Assembly (NCBI GenBank): GCA_947359465.1
Contig: OX375876.1
Location: 83,350,359-83,414,358 of the forward strand
DNA from: Metellina segmentata
Taxonomy: Eukaryota > Arthropoda > Arachnida > Araneae > Tetragnathidae
Reading direction: 5' to 3'
DNA length: 64,000 nucleotides
Shown here: piece after piece, positions 12,701-24,100 of the stretch
Numbering within the stretch: the stretch's first letter is position 1
Layout of the letters: each line of letters starts with the position of its first letter
Made by a program: the position numbers and the translations under genes
Notes under the pieces: generated by a model
The model's input: only the letters and a program-made list of their open reading frames with translations
Databases searched by the model: none
Told to the model about the DNA's origin: nothing

Positions 12701-14123
12701 AAAAACCTTTTTTTAATTTTAAAACTTAAATTTTGTGAGGAGATCTTCAACATCTGTTTCATACTTAAGCACATTTTATGCTGTACCCAATTTATTTTGT
12801 AAAATTGCTACTAAAATAAAGTTTAAGGAGACTGCTGCTGTTTTTAAAATTTTATGCTATTTCACAGGTGTTTTAACTGGTAGCACTGAAAGAATAATCC
12901 ACTTTTTTGGAGAGAATTATTTATTAAACATTAGGATGATATTAAAATTTCCTTACTCGCAAAACTTGTTAGTTGGAAGTTAATCTTACAGTTGAAATCC
13001 TCAAGATATCCCTCAACTTCTCATTTTTTTAAAAATCAATACTCAATTTGTACTTATTTTGGTTCATAATTGAGAGTTTGCTCCCAAACCAAATGAAATA
13101 TGATTACAAGATGAGACATTTTCTGGACAGTCATGATTAAATTTTTAAACTCGCCCTTTTCCAGGCTTTTGTAGACACCAAGCAAAGTTTTTAAATTTTG
13201 ATAAAGTACTCGTATCTTTCTCAGACATGTATTGTAATGCCCTGTCTGTCTTTGAACGCAACTTTTTCTTGTTTCACTAACATTCTTACATGTTTTATAA
13301 CGTTTCACCATCGATTTTGTTTCATTTGAAGTGTTAATTTAAAATAAAAACATGTAATTTGTATAAATTGTGCTATTTTATTTCTATGTTTTTTCAACCC
13401 TTTCTTTATTGCTCCCCTTTGTATATCTTGTCAGTACCTCAGTATATATCTATCAGTTTCTTATCCTCAAGAAGCATGATATATCAAAGGGCTACTATAA
13501 TTAGAATAGTACCCTACTTTCTTGTCCTTAAAATATTTTTCCTGAATTACGTTTTCTAACATCATAAGTTTTGCCCTATACACTGCAAATTGTTCCCAGC
13601 ACCACTCAGAATTGTATTAATTATTCTGTGAAACCTTGTTAGCCTTTAAAGTAATATTCCTTAGAAATTCATTTACATTAAATTTCTTGACAATATTTAA
13701 CCAACTACCATTTAAATCATAATGTAGTTTTTGAGTTATAAAATAATGTGTATAAAAATCAAAATGCCTAATTTAAACTAGTAATGTTTGTAACTAAATT
13801 AAACTGGTGATTCAAAGCCTTCCAGTCACTTTTTTTACTACCCCTGACAAAATTTATATTGAAAATACAATTATCTTTTCTAATTGTACAAAATTGTCTA
13901 TATTACAGATAATGTAAAGGCATTGTATAGGAGAGGAAAAGCATATATGGGCACTTGGGATTTGGAGCTAGCTCGTAACGACTTTAACAAAGTAGCTGAA
14001 TTGGATCCATCCTTTCAAGATGAAGTAGAAAAAATGCTGAAAAAGCTTACATTGCTTCAGAAACAGAAAGATGCTGAAATAAAATCGAAACTTTTTGGCA
14101 AAATATTTGGTGAACTGAGTTGA
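639..14123 (+). CDS. AIP: AIP, AH receptor-interacting protein (gene span, six coding exons)
   Basis: Coding exons are 639..728, 1425..1616, 3310..3475, 4874..5060, 10899..11041 and 13909..14123. They join in frame to 330 residues, the same length as human AIP. Residues 1 to about 150 form the FKBP-type PPIase-like domain, here recognised by VLDDTNSIGRPMEMIFGKQF and MPVWEECMQTM. Residues about 175-312 carry three TPR motifs, seen as LKEKGNEFYKNQQYEDAA, LLSNFAQCKLIQKDYYSVID and NVKALYRRGKAYMGTWDLEL. A basic C-terminal helix ends in KSKLFGKIFGELS. AIP is known as a cytosolic co-chaperone that binds Hsp90 through its TPRs and stabilises the AH receptor and other clients. The start is the first ATG of an in-frame exon and aligns with the human N terminus. 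An AATAAA at 14241..14246 is a likely polyadenylation signal. Every junction keeps frame and no disabling change is seen. Confidence 0.95.
1425..1616 (+). CDS. AIP: AIP exon 2, residues 31-94
   Basis: The acceptor is TTTTCAG|GTT. The exon holds the core of the FKBP-like domain. The donor is AAT|GTACAG: with it, the junction to exon 3 has exactly the spacing of human AIP across the motif before YPLV. Reading on without splicing reaches TAA two codons later. Confidence 0.9.
1617..3309 (+). other. AIP intron 2
   Basis: AT-rich intron. Apart from a decayed SINE head near 1737..1815, I see no gene or bounded element. Confidence 0.7.
1737..1815 (+). repeat. Decayed tRNA-derived SINE head
   Basis: TGGTATAGTGATCCTAGTG resembles a tRNA A box and GAATTGGAATCCC a B box, spaced as in a tRNA gene. 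It lacks the full cloverleaf and resembles the SINE head at 35.5 kb, so it is a relic and not a tRNA gene. Confidence 0.4.
3310..3475 (+). CDS. AIP: AIP exon 3, residues 95-149
   Basis: The acceptor is CTACTTTAG|CTA. It encodes LVDAYPLVSKYYREF and HSCGMMAFAEGVGHKDLDLL, the last part of the FKBP-like domain. The donor is G|GTGTGT, phase 1. This choice restores LE-IVKVE, as in the family. Confidence 0.92.
3992..4228 (-). other. Unrecognised basic open frame in AIP intron 3
   Basis: A 78-codon minus-strand frame, rich in Lys and Arg, with no motif I recognise. It stays open a little further upstream without a start. It is more GC-rich than the flanking intron, which fits a relic of a coding sequence (pseudogene or old transposon). 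Chance remains possible. Confidence 0.25.
4874..5060 (+). CDS. AIP: AIP exon 4, residues 150-212 (first TPR)
   Basis: The acceptor is TGTAATAG|AA. It encodes VKVEQPGEYTKEHWSMNPEE and the first TPR helix pair. The donor AG|GTAATA is phase 2. Confidence 0.93.
5870..9290 (-). mobile_element. Decayed Tc1-like transposon, split by a hAT element
   Basis: Removing the hAT at 6156..8758 and one target copy joins a minus-strand frame reading AANNSQPHMARF-like coding into DVETLPISEIARS and SPKDTTY. That pattern is the C-terminal DDE region of Tc1-like transposases (DNARPH...[18 protein letters not shown]). Many stops are present. The outer ends are approximate because I could not see clear terminal repeats. 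Confidence 0.5.
6156..8758 (+). mobile_element. hAT transposon, degenerate, with perfect 8-bp target duplication
   Basis: The ends are inverted repeats CAGGGCCGATCCTAG and CTAGGATCGGCCCTG, with further subterminal GC-rich similarity (CACGCGGGCGGCC). The 8-bp ATCGCAAC lies directly on both sides (6148..6155 and 8759..8766). Inside, + strand frames broken by stops and shifts encode transposase pieces: NPRALYVLCAAHTLNLVFKD at about 7190, a 128-codon stretch at 7482, and a C-terminal dimerisation-type GERSFSKLK near 8190. This is the ZMYM/hAT-like transposase pattern. It cannot make a functional protein as it stands. It lies in AIP intron 4. Confidence 0.9.
9489..10640 (-). mobile_element. hAT-like transposon remnant (ZMYM-type transposase)
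   Basis: The left end CAGTGCCAGATCATG followed by GGGGGCCCC resembles hAT termini. A minus-strand frame at 10036..10314 with SLENFINHFREEFEKEAADL looks like the middle of ZMYM1-like hAT transposases. I found no matching right end or target duplication, so the right limit is a guess. Confidence 0.4.
10899..11041 (+). CDS. AIP: AIP exon 5, residues 212-259 (second TPR)
   Basis: The acceptor is GTACTTAG|A. The alternative AG two bases on would give an early stop, so this one is chosen. It encodes EKPGDQEWLELEDMKIPLLS and the second TPR. The donor is A|GTTAGT, phase 1. Confidence 0.92.
11042..13908 (+). other. AIP intron 5
   Basis: AT-rich. It has two poly-G runs (about 12129..12141 and 12566..12581) and a few short frames with no recognisable product. 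A minus-strand basic frame at 13054..13311 may be an old transposon piece, but I cannot name it. Confidence 0.6.
12565..12581 (+). repeat. Poly-G tract
   Basis: An uninterrupted run of about 17 G. A shorter run of 13 lies at about 12129. Both are prone to length variation and sequencing error. Confidence 0.8.
13909..14123 (+). CDS. AIP: AIP exon 6, residues 260-330 (third TPR, C-terminal helix, stop)
   Basis: The acceptor is TATTACAG|AT. It encodes NVKALYRRGKAYMGTWDLEL and ends at TGA. The spacing ILEKDK-NNVKA equals human ILNKYD-DNVKA. It carries the third TPR and the final helix that in AIP supports client binding. Confidence 0.93.
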
Positions 14124-14240
14124 AACTAAAAATTATATGTTCAAGAGTGCATTTATATTCTGTCCTCATATTAGTGAAATTGGGACAGATTCAGAAATTA
14201 AATGATTAATTTATAATTTAATTCATTCATTGTATCCTTG

Positions 14241-14246
14241 AATAAA
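14241..14246 (+). terminator. AIP polyadenylation signal AATAAA
   Basis: Canonical AATAAA 118 bases after the AIP stop codon. It is the first such hexamer downstream; use of it is inferred. Confidence 0.5.
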
Positions 14247-14754
14247 CATAATGCTTTTTTCACCGGAATATATCTTCATATTTCTTACTAAAATTTGCAT
14301 TTCATATATTTTGTCACTCACTGAAAAATATGAAACAAGTTGCTTGAGCATCATCTTTTGTTTTCTTTTAACTTTTGAGAATACTGCAATTTCTAAAATA
14401 TTTTTTAACAAATAAATCTTTATTTTATGGTAAATGGAATTATATAAATATATTTATAGAGCATATAACCAAGAAACAGATCGCAACTTAACTTTCAAAC
14501 CTCATATCTCAACAAAATAAAATTTTCTCTTTGAATTGCATTTATATAGATGGCTTCATGAAAATGTGTTAACATACATATAATAAGATTGTCCTTGTTA
14601 TACAACAAATGTTACTGTATATAAAACATGGAGATATGAAGTTTTTAAGATAAGGTAGCAATTGGTATAACTCGGAAAGCTATATATTTACAAATGTAGT
14701 TATATCTAGAATGCTAAGACTATGAATGTTATTTTGTTTAAAGAAATAGAAATC

Positions 14755-14760
14755 TTTATT
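14755..14760 (-). terminator. ALG8 polyadenylation signal AATAAA (minus strand)
   Basis: TTTATT on the + strand reads AATAAA on the - strand, 127 bases after the ALG8 stop. The AIP and ALG8 signals lie about 0.5 kb apart in the shared tail-to-tail interval. Confidence 0.45.
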
Positions 14761-14886
14761 ATAGAAAGCAGTACATGTGAAAGTGAAATCTTCAGTGAAA
14801 ACAAAAAAGGCAGATGTCTAAAATAACTATAAAAAATGATTTTATGTGTTTTATGAACTCATTAAACTGTGCAATATTTACGTGTC

Positions 14887-15127
14887 TTATTTTTTCTTTT
14901 TGACTTTGTCAATTTCATTGCTTGAAAGTTGCAAGGATAAATGACAGTATTTTATCCATACATAAACAACACCCAATGCACAATAAGTAGAAATTAACAT
15001 TAGAGGTAAAAACGGTAACTTTTGTTCTATTCCTATTGCTTTTGCACCAAAGCTGTAAAAAATTTGTACTAAAACTAATCCACACAAATATATTGCTTCT
15101 GGAGTGGATACTAATGAAGTTTTGAAT
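14887..15127 (-). CDS. ALG8: ALG8 exon 12, residues 441-520 and stop
   Basis: Acceptor TGTTTCAG|A; ends at TAA. It encodes two C-terminal membrane segments, including [20 protein letters not shown] against human [20 protein letters not shown]. The lysine-rich tail fits ER retention. Confidence 0.95.
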
Positions 15128-18100
15128 CTGAAACAATAAAACATATGCACATTAATGTACAGTAATAATAGTCAAATTATAATTACTTAAATACTAAACT
15201 CAATAACATAAAATTGACACACCAAAGAGTTGTCTGATTGCAGTAAAAATTGGTGGATGTGAAGAACAAACATAGAAAAACAAATGATTAAAATTTCAGA
15301 ACAATTGAATGATTTATTTCAGAGTTTGACCATTACAAAGGGAGGAAGTCAATAGGGCGTTGGTCCACCTCTGGCCTGGATGCAAGCTGTCACCCGGCGT
15401 GGCATAGACTGAAAAATTTCCGTGATGGTGTCCTGTGGAATTTATTGCCAAATTGTCTCCAACTGTCGGGCTAAAAATGGTTGCAATCGCTTTTCAATAA
15501 CCTCCCAAATGTGCTCTATATGAGAGAGATTGAGAGACCTAGCTGGCCAAGGAAGTGTTGGGAAAGCTTGAAGACAGTTCATAGTAACTCGTGTTGTGAG
15601 CTGCCATGCATTATCTTATTGAAAAGTAAGTCTGGGGTGTAGTCAAAAGGAACGGTAACACAACCAGTTGTAGAATGTCGGCTACGTACCGCTGTGCTGT
15701 AAGTGTGCCAGAAATGGCTATCAAAGGAGATGGCACCCCAGACCATAACGCCCTTTTGTGGGCATGCAATAGTAAGGGCAGGATCCACAGGCTGCCCTCA
15801 ACATCTCCAGACACATCTGCGGTTGTCATCAGGAAACGGGACTCGTCACTGAAGACTATACGTCCCCAGTCAGTGCCGTTCCAAGTTGATCAAGCCCACC
15901 ACAACTCCTTGGTGCATGAATTTTTTTTTTGTTATAGTGTATATTATATCAGAAATTAAGTTAAAAAAATACAAAATAAAGGCTTATTTATGAAAATATA
16001 GTCCATTAGTAAGCAAATATTTTGAAAATAGTTTGCTTTAATGTAGGAAATTACAAATACAAAACTAAATTTCTACCAGTTCTGTTTTTACTTTAGTAAT
16101 TCAAAAAATTAATGTTTTGAAGCTGATTGTTCTAAATTATTAATAAGCTCAATAAAATCAAAAATTTTAATTCTGCTGTCTCTTTAAGATATGCAAACAT
16201 CATGCAAATTGATAACTCGAATTTTTAGATGAACTTTTAATTATTTCACAAGTACTTTGATATCCTTAACCAAAGCTAGAAGGAAAAGCTAATTGTTAAA
16301 AAATTCTAAACCTAGATTGAAATCGGTTCTTATTCAATCCCTTTATGAATGTAACCAATTGAGCTAAGTGTGGCCAGAAACATGTACCTATTTTGATCAA
16401 GGCTCATGGGCAGCATTATGGATTCATACATACTCGTATTTCATCCACTTACCAATAGTAAATTCTTATGTAAGAATAAAAAAATTTCAATCTTTTACTT
16501 TTTAAGCTAATGAAACTTTGATGCCAGTGAGCAACTTATCTCAGTATTTAAAGAAATGTTTATGCTTATTTTGATTAAAAAAGAAAACTATGAGTGTCAT
16601 GAATTATAAATACCTGAGCTTTTTAAATTGTAAGATACTTAATAATCACCTTTTTTGCACAAAATCTACGCTATTAGGGTCAGTCTACTTTCGACTTTAT
16701 AACTAAAACCAATACTTACTTATGCAAGTAACTTAAATTTGAAAACATATACACTGCATGTAGGAGAAGTAGTAGTATTTTCAATGGGGTTTCTATAAAC
16801 ATGAAGTAATTGTTCATTAATGAAATGATGAAACATGTATATAAAGTTTGTAATAATAATATCAACATAAATATTGTATGTGAATGTTTTGAGGCGCCTT
16901 CACACAAAGGAGATCGATCTCTCATACCGGTATGAAGGAGACGGAACTTACGTAGAAACTATAGGAACATTTTACACGAGAAGACTCACAGGAGACCGGT
17001 ATGACAGACAAAAAAATAGTCGCAGAGGAAGTTTAGTTGGCTGCGACTTGTTTTGCTTTTCTTGGTTTATTTTTTCCAGAAACAAAACAAAGGTTCTTTT
17101 TTATTTGCTAGGACAAGTTTCTATCTTCGCAACCAGAAAAGATAGCGTAAAAATTTCCACGGATTTGTAATCTGCGGAAAATTTTACACCATATCAATAC
17201 CTTAAATATGATTTTCTTTAAATAAATAATTTTTCAATTGTAACATATTTTCTCAATACGAATTTAACCGCATTTGACGAAGATATTGATTACGAACACA
17301 AAAGGGCTATTTAACCCGATTTAGAGAAAAGATATAACTTGAATGGAGTATTCAAGTTCGCTTAATTTACTGCTTTATACAAATAACAACTAAAAATAGG
17401 ATCAATATTTCATTGTATTCAATGTTTTGAAGAGTTTACAACAAAGTGGATAGTAGGTAATTTTATTTCTGAGATAATATATACTGACAACTGTCCGTTT
17501 AAGTTTTCATGCATGGCAAATGTCTTAAAAATAAAGCTAAATTTAAACATTCAATTTGAAGTTATTTTTTTATGTCTCTAACGTGAAGTGAAAGACAAGT
17601 TTCAATCTTCATTCATTTTTCACATCCTCGTGTTAAATTGAACTCTGTATGGCTTTTGAAAATGAACTTATAAGCCTGATTTACTAAACTTAATTTACTG
17701 TGAGCTTATTTTCGTAGAATTTACATTTTAATCTTAAAGTTAATGTTATTACTATTTTTATATTATTTTGAATATTAATTATAGAGCTAGGATTATTATA
17801 ACCTAAAACTGATTGATGATGCCTTTTAAAAATGTATTCATGACTCAAGGCATTACAAAAAATACCTTACAAAACAAAATATTATGGAAAAAAGTAACAT
17901 TTAAAAAAATTAACTTTTTTTTATAAAACAGGTGCACAAAACAGAAAACAAAATCAATGTGCATCCTCTATAATTAAACAATACTTAAAATTATATAACT
18001 AAACTTTTTAGTTTCTTTACCAAACTAGAAGTACAATTTAGAAAAAAAATAGGCTCTACAAAAGGGGAAAAAACACAAATATAGAACAAATTTTTCTCAA

Positions 18101-21100
18101 TTCTTGGGTAGAATAGAATTTTTAAAATAATTTATAGAATGTTTTGTTTACTATAGCACACTCTGAATGTTTTTATTTCATTGATCCTAAATCGCAGAGC
18201 ACAAAATAAAACCACATGAAAATTTTCAGAAGAATCATAATCTATGGTTTTCCAAGGAAATATAAACTTTCAAAACATACTTTTCACTTCTAAAATTACA
18301 GAAGCACATTTTAAATAAACTATGTCCCTTTATACAGTCACCAAGGTTAGTTTCACCAAGAGAAAAGTTCCTCCGCAGAACAGTGATGAAGAAAAAGGAA
18401 TTAAGGAGAAATTTTTTCGTTAGTATATTTTCCTTGGAAACACCAAAACTTGCAAAGTAATGCTGGTAAGAGAAAAGTTAACTAAAAAACCTTAACAAAT
18501 TTATGAACGTTTTTGAACAAAGACATAAAATTCAGCTTGAATTTTTAAGAACACTAGGGGGCTCCGCCCCTGCTCGCTTACGCTCGCCAACCCCTGGGGA
18601 TTGCTACACAATTCCATTTGGTTTGCTTCAAAAACCAACACTCCTTTCAAAGATCCCATTTGGTTTTCTTCGCAAACCAACATTCCTTTCGCAGAGTGAC
18701 TCTTCTGGACAGCGAAACTATCTTAATAGTTCGTATAATCCTGATTTGACTTTCCGGTCCATGACGTCACAGCGAGGGCTTTTCCCCCTGCTCGCTTACG
18801 CTCGCCGAGCAAAACATACAAATTTTCTGTCTTCAACAGTGAGTAAAATTTCGCAACAGCATATAATTTTTTCTTCGTGGAGATGAAATGGTTACATTTT
18901 TTAAGTGGTTGCCAGACATAAAATTTATTGCCATAGCTGTAGCAATGAAATTTTTTTGGGCCGTTGAAACTCGCTGTGATGTCATGGTTTGGAAAGTCCA
19001 ATCAAGTATAAAGAATTATTAGATGCTAGATTCAAATAGCAGAAAATGCCTTTTCAACCCATGTCATGTTGGTTGGTGGTGAACTGATTCCTTGCAATGA
19101 AAAGTATAATTTAAAAATTTTGCAAAAGCATATAAGGTTTTCATCACGGAGTTAAACGGGTTACATTTCTAACGGGTTCGCCAGACATAAAATTTATCAT
19201 CTTAGCAATGATTATTTTTTTTAAACTTGCTGTGATGTCATGGTCTTGAAAGTCCAATCTGGAATAACGAAATATTATTTGCTATTTTCAAATACCGGAA
19301 AATATGCCTTTCCAACCCGTGTCATGTTGTTTGATGGTGGAACTGATTCCTTAAATAATTTCTTTATTTCTCTTTCAAAGAAGGAATGAGGCAACATGCC
19401 AGTGTCATGTTAGGGGAGGAGCCTCTTGGTATTATTAAAAACACCATGCATAGCAGTTTCAGATGTGCTTCTCTGTGAAATCTTTTCATAACAAGGAAAG
19501 TTTCTAACAATTTTCAACAAGACTAATAGATACTCACCTCCTTCTTGATATAGGAGCGGAAAAAGAGAAAAATGGCCAACTATTGACAAAAATGCATACA
19601 ATTGTGCTTCCTCCTTATGAAAAACTGCAGAAATTCTAAAAATATACATAAATAGAAAAATGAAAATGGGTTGATTAAAATAAAATAGCAGGGGTCAAGA
19701 AAACCTTGCTTTTAGAAATAAAAAGACAAAAATTATGCATAAAAAGAGAGAGCACAAATGATATAGTTATTTAAAATTAAACTACGGGTTTAATACCAAA
19801 TCGTACGTAAATATCTTAAAAAGATACTATATAAGGTGGAATTTTTTTTAACGGAAAATTCCTTTCATTTCCACTTTTGTGTGATTCAAATAATTTTTAG
19901 TTGAACCATTGCAATGTTCTCACCAGAAACTTGGAATATTTTGATGACCAGTGTGGGAAGTAGTTTTGTATATACAAGAAACAGACCCATCTATTCGAAG
20001 TCAATTGTTTACTTAAAAGTATCTTAAACCTGAGGCTTCAGACTTCTCACTCTTTCTGTTTTTTTACCTTGTAACTTATGCAAACAGCAACACAAGTTTA
20101 TATAAGAGCAGAAAACGACAATGGAAAAAAAAAGAAAGACTCATTACACTCTATGCTGTCAGCTTGAAACTATTCCCTCAAAAGATGTAATCTTTTTTAC
20201 TCCATTGTCTGCATTTTTACTTAGGAAAGGAACATTTTCATCCCTAAGCTTAAAAACGTTGAATAAAGGTCAATGATTATTTCCCTACTTTCCTTTCAAA
20301 GTTCACCAAAGAACCTACCTAAACTTGTGCTCTCATAGGATGCCTCTAGAAAAATTTGACATTCCGGGAACAGAGTCAATGGGAAAAACTTAAGGAAATT
20401 ACTTGAAACTATTAACCTTTGAACTCTAATAGTAAAAAAGCAGATTACAATTTCCTCTGCTGTACAAACACTGAAAATTTATCGGGGACAAATAAAAATA
20501 TTCAATAAGTTCAAAAGATAAATGCAGTGTATGTGCAAAAAAATAAGGAATGCAATAAAGTGTTAGGTGAATTTAATTCCTGAACTAAACCAATTTAGTT
20601 GGTTGACTACAGATGATCAAATTTAAAAATTATTTCATTACTTAAATGTTAGCAGTATTGAAGTTTTTTTAAATTTTGTCTTCTCGGATCTAATTTGAGT
20701 TTTTCAGAATACTTCTAATTTTACTGAAAATTGAATAACTTCATAATAGTTTTTACTTTATGGTCTGCTTTCAAATAAATACATTAGCACTCCAATTATC
20801 TGGATGAATTGGGACCAGACGCCATACAGATAATTGGATAATTCATGAAAAAAAGGCTATTTCAGTAAAAAAAAACGAATTTACTTTTGTATGTAATGCA
20901 ATTTAATGACTATGTAAACAATTTTGTTTATATTTTGTACTTACATGCTGCATTAAAATGTATCATTGCTTGAACATATCGGTAAAAGTCAGTTGTTTTG
21001 TTGTCTTGACTCTTTCTGTGCAGCCAAATCTTGCATGTGTTTGATGGTGAGTAGTTGTAGATTGTGTCGCACTCAGGCTGCCACTCCATCCATTTTAGTG

Positions 21101-24100
21101 CTGTGTCAAAGCACTCAAATGCCTTACTAGCTGACAAACCAGCGTCTGGTTGAGTAGAAATGCTGTTGTCATCTTCCGGGTCATCAATGAGTTCTTCTCT
21201 CACACTTTGAATGAGTGTATCATCACTGAGAATTTGGAATTCAGGGTACAAAGAATCGTACACCTGCCTACGTCTTCTGCACTGCATTCTGAAAATCCAG
21301 GGATTTTCACTGTTTCTTAAGTCCTCCAACTGACACTTCATCCTCTTCTTTTTTATCATTCACCGATAAAAAACGGATTTTAAAATTCGGATTTTACTTA
21401 GTTTTTTAGTATTTTTTTTTCAAAGCAATCAGGATAATTGTCGATCCAGATAACTGGAATTTGGATAATTGGAGTATTACTGTACCTCCATACCTTATGC
21501 ATACTGTGATAATATACATAAGTGACATGACACTGTATATAAATATGAAAACAATTAAGTTTATTAATTCTGAGCATAAGTCTATCATTTATATGCACTT
21601 CCTAACAATTTGAGTAGATAAAATTTAATTTTAATAAATTAATTTTTTTGCAAGAAAATGCTAGTTTTTAATAAGCTATCTAACATGGATTACAAATTAA
21701 GCATTTCATAAATGTGCATGTTGGTGAATGAGTACAGTAGCTATGCTTACTTATCTGAAATTACAATATCGTAGCTTCAGAAATCAAACACATGTTAACT
21801 TAAAAACGTGAAAACAATTCAGCTATTTTTATGCATGAAGTTTAAACAATAAAATTTTAGGAATTTAAAATCAGTGTAAATTTGTGTTTGTACACACATA
21901 ACAAGTTTTTTTTTTCATAAGAGTTTTATTGTCTTTTTCTAAAATTTTAAAATCTTATGCAGTTACTTTTTGGGAATGAATAGTGTCAAATATAAATCAG
22001 AGGACAAGATACAAAAATAAATTTTAGCTTTTTACTTGGAGCAAACTGAAATTCCTAAATACTATGCACATGTCTCACCAACTACCCAAAATTATCACTT
22101 ACTAATCAGGAGAAAATTAACTTACGTAAGAGGCAATATTATCAATAGAATTGCTTTTTCATGAACATGATATCCAAATAGGAAACTTCCAAAGGAACAA
22201 AGAATAATGCTGTCCAAAAATATTTTGAAGCTTCCAGACCTTTTCCATATGATCCAAAACATAGGCTACAAAAAAAATATTCAGGTAAGCATAAATAAAA
22301 TTAGATAAAAAAATATAACCAAAATTAGGGCACTCGTTTTATAACAGTTATTCATAAGCAAATATAGAATGGTATAAAAAGGATGAAAATATTCCTCAAT
22401 AATTTTAATTTTATTACACCTTTAAAATTACAATTACTAGGCACTGGATTAACTAACATATGTGAAACAGAAATCAGTGTTTGTATATTCCTGAATGACA
22501 GCAAATGGAAATAAGCAATATAGAATCAAATCCTATTATTTGCCAATTTTGCCACAAGTTTAAATATGCTTAAATTGAGCAGGGAAATGCATAATGACAG
22601 AAGTAAATGGAAGAGCTATTGCACCTCTCATGAAATTTTTCAGTAATCTGATTACAACAGCAATGAAAAATCTGGAATATAGATATTTGCCATGAACAAC
22701 CCCCAAAAAAAAGGTCAGAGGTAAAAAAATATTGAATCACATTTGAACGAGATGCAATTGAAGTAGTCATTCATAAACTAACTGTGGTAATCATTTATCA
22801 GGGACTGATATATTTTTAAGATTTCAATACAATCTGCTTCAATGAAGTGGTTTGTTACATTTATTATCTACCTGTATTTGCATATGTCTTTTTCTTGCAT
22901 TTTTTGGATCACATATTGTTGTTCTGTGTACTTGGATAATTTTTGTTTTGAAATATCAATTAAATAAATAAACATGACTAAGGTGTGTTAGATATAAGAA
23001 TTAACACCAGTTAGTATACATTTGTATGCATATTGATGCTTATATTCATTATGAATGGATTTAAATAAGGTATGAGATTTGAGTAACAACACTTCCATTA
23101 GTAGATATTACCAATTCAGAATATAGCAAAGATGCTAGGCATGAAATTAAATTAAATAACCTTGAGTTTCTACACTGAAATTTATAATTGATTCTGCATA
23201 GCTTTTCCCCCCATCAAAATAGCAATTTGCCATATTAATTTCATAGTTGATAAACTAATGTTTTTACATTTTAAAAGTCTTTTGTAGCAGTATGCAACAT
23301 GTATACGTATTTTTAAAAATTTCCTACGACATAAAAAAATTAATTAATTTATATAAATAAATTCATATTATATATTATTTTACTCATTATTTTAGGGTTC
23401 TATCTACTAGCTATACCACCCATTCCAAAGCAATAAATGACAGACTGAATTGTTTTATAATGTACACCAAATAATAATAAACATGTGTATAACTTACTGT
23501 TAAAGACAATAAGGCAAGAACCAAAGTCATATTTGTTGAGATTGTAGGCAGAATAGCATGTTCACATTGCTGCACTAATCCTCTTGTAGAACAAGTATGA
23601 AGATCTTCATAATTATAAAGTTTCAAATAAGATGCTGAGGAAAAATGATTACATGAAATGGTTTTTCAAAAAACTTGCTGTAAAGTTTTTTTGTAAATTT
23701 CAAAAGGAATTATATAAAATAAAGCAAAGAGGTTCTCAATAATGCATAACAATTGTGTATTCTTAACCTTCCTTCAATTACCACTTTATTTACCAAAAAT
23801 TAAGGAATATAAAACGATTTTAATTTTCGAATTAAGGAGTTTTAAAAAATTTAGAAATCTTAAATGCATTGTGAAAGATAAGATTTAATATCTTAAGGTT
23901 TATGCAAAAGGCTTAAAGACGAATTTTGATTAAAATTTAAAAAAAATAATGAATCTCCTTTATTTTGAAAATTTAAGTGAAGGTCAACCGCTAACCTTCA
24001 TTACTACAAAGTATTACTATATTTAATTTTGTGGAAGACCTACAATATATGAGTGTTCCATATAACTGTACACGTTAAGCTTCTTTATGACAGAGCCAGA

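Larger units (their letters stand above)
14124..14886. other. AIP/ALG8 convergent intergenic interval
   Basis: AT-rich, with the two polyadenylation signals described separately. I see no other gene or recognisable repeat here. Confidence 0.7.

Noticed and set aside
13054..13311. 85-codon minus-strand frame in AIP intron 5
   Set aside because: Basic and low in complexity; I could not link it to any family, so it is not called a gene.
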